Shown in pieces: positions 1 through 5,649 of a stretch of DNA of 9,442 nt. Every line of letters begins with the position of its first letter. Position 1 is the first letter of the stretch. The position numbers and the translations under genes were made by a program. The stretch is from Nitrososphaeraceae archaeon (lineage in GTDB: Archaea > Thermoproteota > Nitrososphaeria > Nitrososphaerales > Nitrososphaeraceae), in NCBI GenBank assembly GCA_030038695.1, contig JASHSN010000070.1, positions 1-9,442 of the forward strand. Direction: 5' to 3'. The notes below the pieces were generated by a model. That model was not told the DNA's origin. It worked only from the letters and a program-made list of their open reading frames with translations, and made no database searches.

Positions 1-67
1 ATACTATAGTCGTTATCTATATACGTGAAGAAAGATGAAGGCATAGGACTTGACTAACCTCCAACCC

Positions 68-85
68 AACTACATGGATGTAGTT
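68..85. repeat. 18-bp near-perfect palindrome
   Basis: Two perfect 8-base arms (AACTACAT and ATGTAGTT) are separated by GG. The palindrome lies in the non-coding stretch beyond the 3' end of the secreted-protein gene. It could be a protein-binding site or chance. No gene start lies close enough in the window to assign it as an operator. The rest of 1-175 shows nothing I can support. Confidence 0.35.
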
Positions 86-175
86 AGCAGCAGTGATTAA
101 CATAGATATAAAAGAGAAATCCCTTGGAGGACGCATTGGTTGATGGTGTATAGGTTTCAACACACGGTGACGTAA

Positions 176-274
176 TCAAGACACATTAGCTTGACGCAGC
201 TCTCGATCGGACATTGCTTTCTGCTCATCAGTATCCGTATCCCTGATACGACTCCTGATATTGTTGCAATCGAA
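176..274 (-). pseudogene. Possible C-terminal part of the secreted protein beyond an in-frame TGA
   Basis: Directly after the TGA at 275-277 the same frame stays open for 32 codons before TGA at 176-178. The translation is hydrophilic and varied, with one cysteine and a stretch reading DTDTDEQKAMSDRELRQA, unlike typical noise. Either the upstream TGA is a nonsense mutation and this is the lost tail, or the resemblance to coding sequence is chance. No separate start codon with a promoter is obvious. Confidence 0.3.
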
Positions 275-517
275 TCAATCGGGCGAATACATCCAATTCT
301 CTTGCTCTCCCTCGCCGGCACCTATGAAATTTGCAATTTCCCAATTTTTTCCATTGGGACAGCATTTTTCTCCGGCAAGTCCGAATGTTGTACACCGCTC
401 AGCAGCTTGTGGTAAAGCTCCCTGTGCAGATGATATCGCAGCGAGTATAGCTAGCGTCAGAATAGCCGCTACAGCTACGGGTGCAATGGCAGACATTGCG
501 ATTGGTTTCTGTGCCAT
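275..517 (-). CDS. Small secreted or membrane-anchored cysteine protein
   Basis: Unrecognised 80-residue protein. A hydrophobic, Ala-rich segment at residues 10-31 follows a short Lys-containing N-terminus, so this is a signal peptide or membrane anchor. The exported part carries three cysteines (42, 52, 53, the last two in a CCPNG motif) and a Gly/Glu-rich tail, which suggests a small disulfide- or metal-bound extracellular domain. I chose the ATG at 517; an in-frame TTG at 529 would add four residues. No Shine-Dalgarno is visible, but AT-rich sequence (AATATTATAG) lies upstream. The stop is a TGA. Read-through of this TGA would add 32 charged, coding-like residues down to a second TGA at 176-178, so the gene may be truncated by a nonsense mutation. 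Function unknown. Confidence 0.5.
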   Translation of the reverse strand: MAQKPIAMSAIAPVAVAAILTLAILAAISSAQGALPQAAERCTTFGLAGEKCCPNGKNWEIANFIGAGEGEQENWMYSPD

Positions 518-654
518 ATGCTGTAACAAACTACTATAATATTCCTAATAATGGATATGATGGATTATTCTACGTAATGTTTGTATCACTTGATATTACT
601 AGAGTCTTCGCGGGATGCGGGCGGAAATGTAATGTAGCAAGAATGGCAAGAAAG

Positions 655-669
655 TTCTGACGGTCAGAA
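655..669. repeat. 15-bp dyad (TTCTGAC/GTCAGAA)
   Basis: Perfect 7-base arms TTCTGAC and GTCAGAA surround one G. The arms are embedded in a direct repeat of AGAAAGTT (649-656 and 666-673). The dyad lies 23 bp past the stop of the tentative 692-805 ORF, so it could be a binding site or an mRNA 3' hairpin. Function is unproven. Confidence 0.35.
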
Positions 670-691
670 AGTTGGAAGCATGACCATCAAT

Positions 692-805
692 TTATTCTGG
701 GGCATTATGGTCCATATGGACCAGTTCCGCCGTAGGACCATCGTCACTCATATCACCCATATCCGTGATAGACGTCACTGAAACGGGTAATGCAGGGCTA
801 ATCAT
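692..805 (-). CDS. Tentative 37-residue acidic peptide
   Basis: Unrecognised. The ATG at 805 is preceded by AGGAGAGA with about 10 bases of spacing, one of the few Shine-Dalgarno-like sites in the window. The product would be short, acidic and Met/Asp-rich (MISPALPVSVTSITDMG at its start), with no membrane segment or known motif. A perfect 16-bp palindrome sits inside the 3' part, so the sequence may serve a DNA-level role instead. It is divergent from the coiled-coil gene that starts at 948. Could be chance. Confidence 0.3.
   Translation of the reverse strand: MISPALPVSVTSITDMGDMSDDGPTAELVHMDHNAPE
708..723. repeat. Perfect 16-bp palindrome
   Basis: TGGTCCATATGGACCA is fully self-complementary. 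It lies inside the tentative small ORF. The length makes it a candidate binding site for a dimeric regulator, but no regulated gene can be assigned. Confidence 0.4.
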
Positions 806-898
806 CTATCTATCTCTCCTTAGTGTATGGGTATACATGGTCGACCTTAAAACATCACCAATTACAGCTTTGAAAGGGCTTAGACGAATCACCCAAAA

Positions 899-914
899 TT
901 TAAAACTATAAAAA
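899..914 (+). promoter_or_regulatory. TATA-like promoter of the coiled-coil gene
   Basis: TTTAAAACTATAAAAA matches an archaeal TATA-type element. It lies about 35-50 bp before the TTG start at 948, which would give a transcript with a short leader. Confidence 0.4.
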
Positions 915-947
915 CAATCCCTGCAATTATCAGTAAAGATATCAGCA

Positions 948-1442
948 TTGCAATCTAACGGACATATAGAAAATACAACAAAGGAGGACAATGAATTTGA
1001 ATCGGGCATAAATGAACCTCACGAAAGAGTACTAGTAGTTGACGACGAACAACTTAGGGCATTGCCAGGAAATGAAGAAGAAGAAAAAGAAGAGATACTG
1101 CTGCCTTCTACTACTGCTGCCAAAACCACAAAACCTAAAGTGTCATTATCTAAAGGCAAATCTTCTTCACCAAAGAGACGACGGGTTGGTGTTAGTTCTG
1201 CAGATACGACTAAACAGCTAGAAAGACAAGCGACGCAACTTGATAAGATAACAATAATGCTGCACTCTATCCAGAAGGATATGAAATCAACAAAAGGACA
1301 ATCAAAATTGATAAATCGGCTACAGTCACAGATAAATCAGTTACGAACTCAGATGTCCCAGATTCAGAAAAATATAGCAAAGAGAAATTTTACTACAATC
1401 ACTAGTTCAGCTAGAAAAAAGATAAGATCTAAGAAAAGATAG
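948..1442 (+). CDS. Coiled-coil protein with acidic and basic segments
   Basis: Unrecognised 164-residue soluble protein. The first methionine is a TTG; the frame is open back to 912 without an ATG, and TTG 948 is the only common start before the coiled coil. Layout: acidic N-terminal third (Glu cluster at 43-49), a Lys/Ser/Thr linker with a KRRR basic patch at 76-79, a Gln/Leu/Ile-rich heptad region at about 88-145 that should form a coiled coil, and a strongly basic tail ending in RKKIRSKKR. This pattern suggests a self-associating protein that contacts DNA, RNA or the membrane surface (inference). No catalytic motif is visible. A strong-looking AAGGAGGA at 980 precedes only a seven-codon reading frame and is probably accidental. 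It converges with the 1547-1846 gene. Confidence 0.65.
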   Translation: MQSNGHIENTTKEDNEFESGINEPHERVLVVDDEQLRALPGNEEEEKEEILLPSTTAAKTTKPKVSLSKGKSSSPKRRRVGVSSADTTKQLERQATQLDKITIMLHSIQKDMKSTKGQSKLINRLQSQINQLRTQMSQIQKNIAKRNFTTITSSARKKIRSKKR

Positions 1443-1546
1443 TACGATTAGAAATGTTGGAGATGTGATAGTAAGAAATGTCACACGAGAGGTCTGATAA
1501 CCAGAATCTCATTGCAAATGTGTAACGAATTATAGGAGATGAATTC

Positions 1547-1846
1547 TCATGTGATTTGTTCTATTATCCAGTCTTTAAATTTCGTAATTGCAAATTCTTC
1601 AGATTGTTTGATAAAAGCAGGATCGTTTATCTTCCATTGATCCTGAGGAATGGAATCAAAAAACTCTTGCATACACAGAGTAAATCTAAAACGTAAATTC
1701 CTTGGATTTTCTATTATTCCGTAACGGCGCAGGACATTGGTGATGTGCCCGAATGCAGCATCATAATCTCTTTTAAAGGGAGTTATTTCGAAAGTCTGGT
1801 ACAATATTGAAGCGATTCCATCTAAATCTCGACGTATTGTGATCAA
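1547..1846 (-). CDS. Hypothetical protein, 99 residues
   Basis: Unrecognised. The frame starts at TTG 1846 and is open back to a TAA at 1871-1873 with no ATG. A TTTTAATC element about 30 bp before the TTG fits a leaderless archaeal promoter. The product is soluble, mixed alpha/beta in composition, rich in aromatic and charged residues (ITPFKRDYDAAFGHITNVLR), with one cysteine and an amphipathic C-terminal helix (FAITKFKDWIIEQIT). No signal peptide, membrane segment or known motif is seen. Amino acid composition and length support a real gene, although it could be the C-terminal part of a longer ancestor. It is convergent with the coiled-coil gene, about 105 bp between stops. Confidence 0.55.
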   Translation of the reverse strand: MITIRRDLDGIASILYQTFEITPFKRDYDAAFGHITNVLRRYGIIENPRNLRFRFTLCMQEFFDSIPQDQWKINDPAFIKQSEEFAITKFKDWIIEQIT

Positions 1847-1919
1847 TATATGTACGTTATAGTCTATCTCTTAGATTAAAAGACATTCAAAAAGGAAGTG
1901 TTTATTCAGACTATCGTTG

Positions 1920-2250
1920 TCAATAGTTGTCAATAGTACCGTAAGTCTTCAGCAATTGTATATGCTGCTGCATCGAGAAGAATTGTATAGGCTGCAAATA
2001 AAGCGGCAGTTGTGGCGGAGACTTCGCTCCCGCAGCAGTTGTTGGACCGGATGGGTTTTGGGACACAGCAAAATTCTCCAACGCCCTACTGTTGTTGTTT
2101 ACGTGCAGCCGATACGTCGCATATCCTGGTTTGGCTATCATAAACAACCGAAATTGAAGTGCTCATTTTCAGTTCAGCGGCCGTAGATGACATTGAAACG
2201 TACTTTACTCCGCAAGCGATTGTTTTGTTGAAATGGCATACATGAACCAG
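1920..2250 (-). pseudogene. Possible decayed gene remnant
   Basis: On the minus strand, two overlapping frames each carry coding-like sequence. One (about 2146-1920) reads as a Ser/Asn/Pro-rich chain containing YATYRLHVNNNSRALENF. The other, upstream, contains STAAELKMSTSISVVYDS and then degenerates near 2120. Joined by one frameshift near 2130 they resemble a beta-rich secreted protein. This is suggestive only: no start with promoter, no recognised family. The rest of 1850-2600 also holds a plus-strand open stretch (2232-2333) ending in GKKKK that I cannot assign. Confidence 0.22.
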
Positions 2251-2457
2251 GACCAGGACGTAAGTTTGAATGTCGTCTAGTCCTGAAGAATCTAATGAAG
2301 GATACGAATATAATTGGTAAAAAGAAAAAATGAATCCTAATTGGAATAGAACGTAGAAAATCGGAGACTGCATTAGTTAGAGTTATTGACCATACAGACC
2401 ATTTCATAATAACATAACACTCGACATTACTCAGTTAGCTAAAGAGATATTACAATA

Positions 2458-2478
2458 ACCCCCTAAATTACCCCCTAA
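2458..2478. repeat. Direct repeat ACCCCCTAA x2
   Basis: ACCCCCTAA occurs at 2458-2466 and 2470-2478, a 12-bp period, in non-coding sequence upstream of the 2610 gene. It may be a regulator site or chance. Confidence 0.35.
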
Positions 2479-2525
2479 CAGAACGGTCTACGCTACTACT
2501 AGTAACACTTCTATTTTTCAATAGC

Positions 2526-2556
2526 GATTATGATTTTTTAATATAAATTCATAATC
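2526..2556. repeat. AT-rich inverted repeat upstream of the small membrane protein gene
   Basis: Perfect 8-base arms GATTATGA and TCATAATC flank a 15-base A/T spacer (TTTTTTAATATAAAT) that itself looks like a TATA box. Outer AGCG/CGCT bases extend the symmetry imperfectly. It lies about 55-85 bp before ATG 2610. It may be a cruciform, or an operator around a promoter. Confidence 0.4.
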
Positions 2557-2577
2557 ATTAACGCTGATTTTTAGCTT

Positions 2578-2588
2578 TGTTTAAGTAG
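2578..2588 (+). promoter_or_regulatory. TATA-like element for the 2610 gene
   Basis: TTTAAGTA is centred about 27 bp before ATG 2610, the spacing expected for a leaderless archaeal transcript. An AGGTGG at 2591-2596 could alternatively be a weak ribosome site. Confidence 0.35.
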
Positions 2589-2609
2589 AAAGGTGGTAGT
2601 TTCTACATT

Positions 2610-2762
2610 ATGGAAATGATTGAAGGCGTTCTATGGATAATGACAGGATTCATTCCTACGTTGGTTTCTATGGAACTAGCTTGGAAGTTGGCAAAGAAAC
2701 GAGTAAGAGAAACCTCTGCTAATAGACCCATTGCAGTAAAACAAGAGATAAGATCACGATAA
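2610..2762 (+). CDS. Small single-pass membrane protein, 50 residues
   Basis: Unrecognised. The ORF runs from ATG 2610 to TAA 2760-2762. Residues 4-25 (IEGVLWIMTGFIPTLVSMEL and the next residues) form one hydrophobic membrane helix, followed by a basic cytosolic tail rich in Lys and Arg, so an N-out, C-in orientation is likely by the positive-inside rule. The reading frame has a correctly placed TATA-like element and a GGTGG upstream. No partner gene is adjacent: about 200 bp downstream begins a decayed gene on the other strand. Small proteins of this form often attach to larger membrane complexes, but nothing here names one. Confidence 0.55.
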   Translation: MEMIEGVLWIMTGFIPTLVSMELAWKLAKKRVRETSANRPIAVKQEIRSR

Positions 2763-2965
2763 GGATACGATAGAAAGTATTTGTAAGGTTCTTTAGTACG
2801 GGTTGTGGCATTGGGCAAAAATATTCTAACGGCTTGTTATATTGTCATGACCAATATTTTCCACGAGATAGTTGAATAGAATACCACTCTCCAAGAACAA
2901 GAATAACACTCCTACTAATAAACAAAAATTGAATTCATATTGAAACTTATGTTGTTTGTCGTTTG

Positions 2966-3580
2966 TCACCGAGGTCCGAAAAAGGATGAACCGTCAGCTA
3001 TATCCAGGTAGAAGGTTCCTCCATGTGGAATATATTGGTCAATATCAGAATAATAATCGTTGCTAACTACTCCAGTACAACTACTCCAGTCAATATTTCG
3101 TTCTGAATCAGGCGGAGGACATTGACTAGCATGCTTCTTCGCTCCACATGTGCTCCTGAACCCTCAGAAGTGAGTCGACCAGATAAAGTTACAGGTAGCC
3201 ACTTCTGACTCTCTCTGTTTATCTTCACGGTTTTAGCATCCCCGTTTGCGGACGCGGATATTGTTAATTCTGTTTGCTTTTTGACGGCCTTATTGCCTTG
3301 TCATGAAATCTAGGGAAGTGAACCTGAATACCAATCTAGTGCTGTTGATATTCCAATATTAGTACGAATTGAATAGCTCATATTGCTTCTCTATCCAGAT
3401 TGAACATGATGACAGGGAAAATCAAAATTGCAATCGATTGCATCGCGATATTTCTAGTTGAAATGTAGATTCGTCTGAAAATTCAGCCATATCCCACCAA
3501 GTGCCCTCAACACGTTACCCTGGCCGAGTTTTTTTGAAACTAGCAACTCTATCCAAGTAGCATTATCGTGGACAAGTCTA
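2966..3580 (-). pseudogene. Decayed gene for a probable secreted beta-sandwich protein
   Basis: No intact ORF exists here, but coding-like pieces follow one another on the minus strand. Upstream piece (about 3514-3430): TWWDMAEFSDESTFQLEI. Next (about 3382-3316): SIRTNIGISTALDWYSGS, then in-frame TAG and TGA. Next, open from 3300 to at least 3151: TELTISASANGDAKTVKI followed by WLPVTLSGRLTSEGSG, which looks like strands of an Ig-like or similar beta-sandwich domain. A shift of one base near 3151-3160 then leads to a Cys-containing, Asp/Tyr-rich end (QCPPPDSERNIDWSSCTG, PHGGTFYLDIADG) closing at TGA 2966-2968. The order and quality of the pieces indicate a pseudogene with several frameshifts and at least two stops. 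Family assignment is by fold impression only. This accounts for most of the apparently empty 2763-3700 stretch. Confidence 0.5.
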
Positions 3581-3680
3581 GTCTAAACGTTTCCTACGGT
3601 TTTCCATTGATGGATGGAATAACCTAACCCTCAAGAAGGTACGTAGTACCATCAACACGCCTTGACTATACCAGCAATAG

Positions 3681-3691
3681 TACAATTTTAT
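3681..3691 (+). promoter_or_regulatory. TATA-like element for the thioredoxin-fold gene
   Basis: ACAATTTTAT is centred about 28 bp before the GTG at 3715, consistent with a leaderless archaeal promoter. Confidence 0.35.
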
Positions 3692-3714
3692 CCTACTATC
3701 CTGTTTCAATTCCG

Positions 3715-3984
3715 GTGGTTAAGCGCAAACCTATTCTACTTGTGGACGAGTCAGATGATTCTACAAAGGCAATTGACGTTTTCAAAAGATCGGGTATTGA
3801 ATACGTAGAATATGATATTAGGAGATTTAAAGAAAGCTGTTGCGGTGAGCTGCCTACAACCAAGGCTCCTTCAGTTTTCGCAGTTGAAGGAATCTTTAAA
3901 GGTTTAGAAAAAATTAATGAATATATCTCCTTAAAAAGAGATAAGAGTGATTCGAAAGCTGAATCAGAGAGTGCATACTGGTGA
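3715..3984 (+). CDS. Glutaredoxin/thioredoxin-fold protein without CXXC
   Basis: 89 residues from GTG 3715; no ATG is available in frame. The order fits a small glutaredoxin fold: strand 1 (PILLVDES, residues 6-13), helix 1 (STKAIDVFKRSG), strand 2 (EYVEYDI, 29-35), a loop with adjacent cysteines 42-43 (ESCCGELP), the pre-cis-proline segment TTKAP (Pro52), strand 3 (SVFAVEG) and a final helix (LEKINEYI). At the place where glutaredoxins carry CXXC or CXXS, this protein has DESDDS, so classical disulfide exchange is not expected. The CysCys pair in the loop may bind metal or act as an alternative redox site (inference). The charged C-terminal tail looks unstructured. It stands alone between a pseudogene and an IS remnant. 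Confidence 0.65.
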   Translation: MVKRKPILLVDESDDSTKAIDVFKRSGIEYVEYDIRRFKESCCGELPTTKAPSVFAVEGIFKGLEKINEYISLKRDKSDSKAESESAYW

Positions 3985-4050
3985 ACTGACCATGTGTCAA
4001 CTACCACCTATTAAAATAGATCGGCTTCTTTTGTCATAATTGCGCTAGCA

Positions 4051-4383
4051 AAAGTCCTGGGTAAAGCGTCCTATGGAACCTTCAATATCAGCTACCATAT
4101 AGTGTGGTGTCCAAAATATAGAAAACCAATACTTACTGGTAAGGTCAAATCATTTGTTCAAGACCAACTAGAAGCGATAGCACACACAAAAGGATACATG
4201 GTACTTGAATCTAGAGTAATGCCAGATCATATACATCTGTTCATAGACGCTCCTTTGATTCACCTACTAATACAGCAAAAGATATTCAAAGGTGTAACCA
4301 GTCTCAGAATGTTCAAGAAATTCCAACAATTACATAAGCAATTATGGTGGATATTATGATCCCCATCATATTATGTTGGTACC
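4051..4383 (+). pseudogene. tnpA: IS200/IS605-family TnpA transposase, broken
   Basis: TnpA is a Y1 HUH single-strand DNA transposase. The signature N-terminus (SYHIVWCPKYRKPIL) and the catalytic HUH motif HIHLF within MPDHIHLFIDAP (His codons at 4228-4230 and 4234-4236) are present, followed by FKGVTSLRMFKKF. Damage: between about 4254 and 4277 the family-like sequence FDSPTNTA is in another frame, bounded by a missing T in the run at 4254-4256 and an extra A in the run at 4277-4280. An in-frame TGA at 4357-4359 replaces the Trp expected before SPSYYVGT, and the C-terminal helix with the catalytic tyrosine is not recognisable. The first residues also lack a start: the frame is open from 4015 but has no ATG. 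No TnpB gene is next to it. Non-functional. Confidence 0.85.
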
Positions 4384-4405
4384 TTATTCCCTTGGCATTA
4401 TACTG

Positions 4406-4564
4406 TTAAGACCTTGAGTAATTTCCATTATAGTCCAGCCCGCCTTTATTTCCGTGTTTCGATTCGCGGTACACGTTAGTATGTGCTCGAAAGATCTCAC
4501 CATGCTGGTCACGAAATGCAGCACACACTTTTTTCAAATTATGTGGAAAAACAAAATTAGCGAT
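4406..4564 (-). pseudogene. Unrecognised gene fragment, C-terminal piece
   Basis: The minus strand is open from 4564 to TAA 4406-4408 and reads like real protein: LKKVCAAFRDQHGEIFRA and HTNVYRESKHGNKGGLDYNG, hydrophilic with one cysteine. Only a TTG at 4537 could start it (43 residues). Immediately upstream, other frames continue with coding-like text (VSAAEEMMINR, about 4605-4566), followed by stops, so this is probably the tail of a frameshifted gene whose 5' half runs into the repeat cluster at 4584-4653. It overlaps nothing functional in the nearby transposase remnant. Family unknown. Confidence 0.35.
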
Positions 4565-4583
4565 TTATCATCATTTCTTCAGC

Positions 4584-4653
4584 CGCGCTAACATACTCCG
4601 AAGTGTATATGGAATTCTAATCGCGCGCTAACACACTCCGTCACGTGTATAAT
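4584..4653. repeat. Two imperfect copies of a GCGCTAACAYACTCCG unit
   Basis: CGCGCTAACATACTCCG and CGCGCTAACACACTCCG, each followed a few bases later by GTGTATA, begin at about 4586 and 4624, a period of 38 bp. Each copy has short inverted ends (ATAC/GTAT, ACAC/GTGT). It may be a degenerate tandem duplication next to the IS remnant. Confidence 0.5.
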
Positions 4654-4871
4654 ATTGTAATATTTCCTTGAATACAATATTGTAATATTTCCGATATTGT
4701 ATTCAATATTTTGCAATCTATGAAGGTGATGATTTTCTCCCGTCCTATCTTATGTAATATGTGAAACCGACCTAGGAAATTAATATTTTCATCAAATTGA
4801 GCGAAATCCAGATGTGGCAATTTGTTAATCAAATATTCGTTATATAATTTCATTTCTATCTTCTTTGTCAT
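4641..4871 (-). CDS. Hypothetical protein, 76 residues
   Basis: Unrecognised. It starts at ATG 4871 with a Lys-rich N-terminus (MTKKIEMKLYNEYLINK) and is rich in Ile, Asn, Phe and Lys, reflecting high A/T content. No signal peptide, membrane helix or motif is clear; two cysteines sit in the C-terminal half. The last 20 or so residues are encoded by the repeat cluster at 4651-4706, so the original C-terminus may have been altered. It is divergent from the 4907 gene with only 35 bp between the starts, which leaves little room for two promoters. Could be an A/T-rich chance frame. Confidence 0.4.
   Translation of the reverse strand: MTKKIEMKLYNEYLINKLPHLDFAQFDENINFLGRFHILHKIGREKIITFIDCKILNTISEILQYCIQGNITILYT
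4651..4706. repeat. Nested direct and inverted repeats
   Basis: The 17-base sequence AATATTGTAATATTTCC occurs at 4651-4667 and 4676-4692 (25-bp period). Overlapping it, TTGAATACAATAT (4668-4680) and ATATTGTATTCAA (4694-4706) form a perfect 13-bp inverted repeat with a 13-base loop. The cluster covers the 3' end of the 4641-4871 ORF. Confidence 0.65.
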
Positions 4872-4906
4872 GTAGGTTGTAGTTATTTTTCAGTATTGAA
4901 TTGCTT

Positions 4907-5137
4907 ATGTGGTATTCAATTTCTAATTTGAACGAATATGAGCATTTAACAAACAGGTTTGGAGGTTCTACAACGCTTTATCAAGCGGTTAGTGCACAGC
5001 ACGTAGTAAACCGAATCCAGATTTCCTATGATGATATTGGTAAAACCTTAGATCGTTTAGGTCACATGGACAAATTATTGGAAAAAATGGATGAATGGAT
5101 CTTGATCTTCAGTTGTTCTGTTTGTGTTATTTACTAG
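4907..5137 (+). CDS. Hypothetical protein, 76 residues
   Basis: Unrecognised. ATG 4907 is preferred over the in-frame TTG 4901. Residues 1-65 look soluble and helical (FGGSTTLYQAVSAQHVVNRI, then DDIGKTLDRLGHMDKLLEK), while the last dozen residues are hydrophobic with two cysteines (LIFSCSVCVIY), as in a tail anchor or in a frame that has run past its original end. Its TAG shares the four-base CTAG with the stop of the converging Gly/His-rich gene, so the two genes overlap by 4 bp tail to tail. Function unknown. Confidence 0.45.
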   Translation: MWYSISNLNEYEHLTNRFGGSTTLYQAVSAQHVVNRIQISYDDIGKTLDRLGHMDKLLEKMDEWILIFSCSVCVIY

Positions 5138-5427
5138 CCGAAGTCGCCGTAGCCACCACCTGAAGGTCCGTAGCCACCACCTGAAGGTCCGTCGCCACCA
5201 CCTGAAGGTCCGTCGCCACCATAATAGTGGTGGTAGTGATGGTGATGGTGATGGTAGCCAACGTAGCTGGTATAGCTGCCATAGCCGACGACGCCATCAT
5301 AGCTGCCATAGCCGACGACGCCACCATATGCAAATGCTTCGTGTGCAGTAATAGGACCTAATGCGAACAGTATTGTTAATGCTGCAATGGCCATAGTGCT
5401 GAAACTAATGGTTGTCTTAGCATACAT
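5134..5427 (-). CDS. Secreted Gly/Tyr/His-rich repeat protein
   Basis: 97 residues from ATG 5427. Residues 1-33 are a clear signal peptide: Lys4, hydrophobic core 12-25, and likely cleavage after AFA (31-33). The mature part is low complexity: two GVVGYGSY units (36-52), a histidine cluster of eight His in residues 59-67 mixed with Tyr, then three PSGGG-type units (GDGPSGG) to the end. It has no cysteine and no catalytic motif. The His cluster should bind divalent metals such as copper, nickel or zinc at the cell surface (inference); Gly/Tyr repeats suggest a flexible or self-associating wall component. Both repeat sets are also near-identical in DNA, pointing to recent expansion. A TATA-like element 24-28 bp upstream suggests a leaderless mRNA. 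Exact family not recognised. Confidence 0.75.
   Translation of the reverse strand: MYAKTTISFSTMAIAALTILFALGPITAHEAFAYGGVVGYGSYDGVVGYGSYTSYVGYHHHHHHYHHYYGGDGPSGGGDGPSGGGYGPSGGGYGDFG
5147..5220. repeat. 21-bp tandem repeat, 3.5 units
   Basis: Units at 5147-5167, 5168-5188 and 5189-5209, plus a partial unit to about 5220, differ only at the base that changes Tyr to Asp. They encode the seven-residue Gly/Pro/Ser repeat at the C-terminus of the His-rich protein. Confidence 0.85.
5272..5325. repeat. 27-bp tandem duplication
   Basis: Two adjacent 27-base units (5272-5298, 5299-5325) differ by one base near their end. They encode the nine-residue GVVGYGSY-type repeat just after the signal peptide of the His-rich protein. 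Confidence 0.85.
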
Positions 5428-5450
5428 CGATCTATTAAGACAAATAGAAG

Positions 5451-5456
5451 ATATAC
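5451..5456 (-). promoter_or_regulatory. TATA-like element for the Gly/His-rich gene
   Basis: On the minus strand GTATAT lies 24-29 bp before ATG 5427, the usual distance for leaderless archaeal transcripts. Confidence 0.4.
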
Positions 5457-5649
5457 GGATTTACAACCATCAATCTTGATTATAATTCCTAATTTCGAGA
5501 GTACAACGATTAACCTTATAATATTAGCTAAAGAGGACAAATAAACAGCTGTGCAAGAGCAGATAGGCATCTTAAGACGACAAGTGGAGTTGCTTTGAAA
5601 TCTATCCTCATATTTTCACCATATGCAATTCTAATTCGAAAAATGTATG

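Noticed and set aside
191..539. Two plus-strand ORFs over the small secreted-protein gene
   Set aside because: Composition looks like antisense reading, whereas the minus strand shows a clean signal peptide and Cys motif.
980..1012. Strong AAGGAGGA before an ATG
   Set aside because: The ATG opens only seven codons before TAA and lies inside the coiled-coil gene in another frame; probably accidental.
2086..2407. Two overlapping minus-strand ORFs (95 and 77 codons)
   Set aside because: They are mostly hydrophobic, A/T-driven text without start signals; only the 3' part of one was kept as weak evidence for a decayed gene.
2603..2818. Minus-strand 71-codon ORF
   Set aside because: It is antisense to the 50-residue membrane protein ORF, which has a better start, promoter and composition.
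4446..4470. TTCGATTC sequence resembling a tRNA T-loop
   Set aside because: The flanking stem gives an eight-base loop and no acceptor, D or anticodon arm can be found.
5124..5351. Plus-strand His/Arg-rich ORF with HHLKVR repeats
   Set aside because: It mirrors the tandem repeats of the minus-strand Gly/His-rich gene, which has a signal peptide and promoter; the plus frame has neither.
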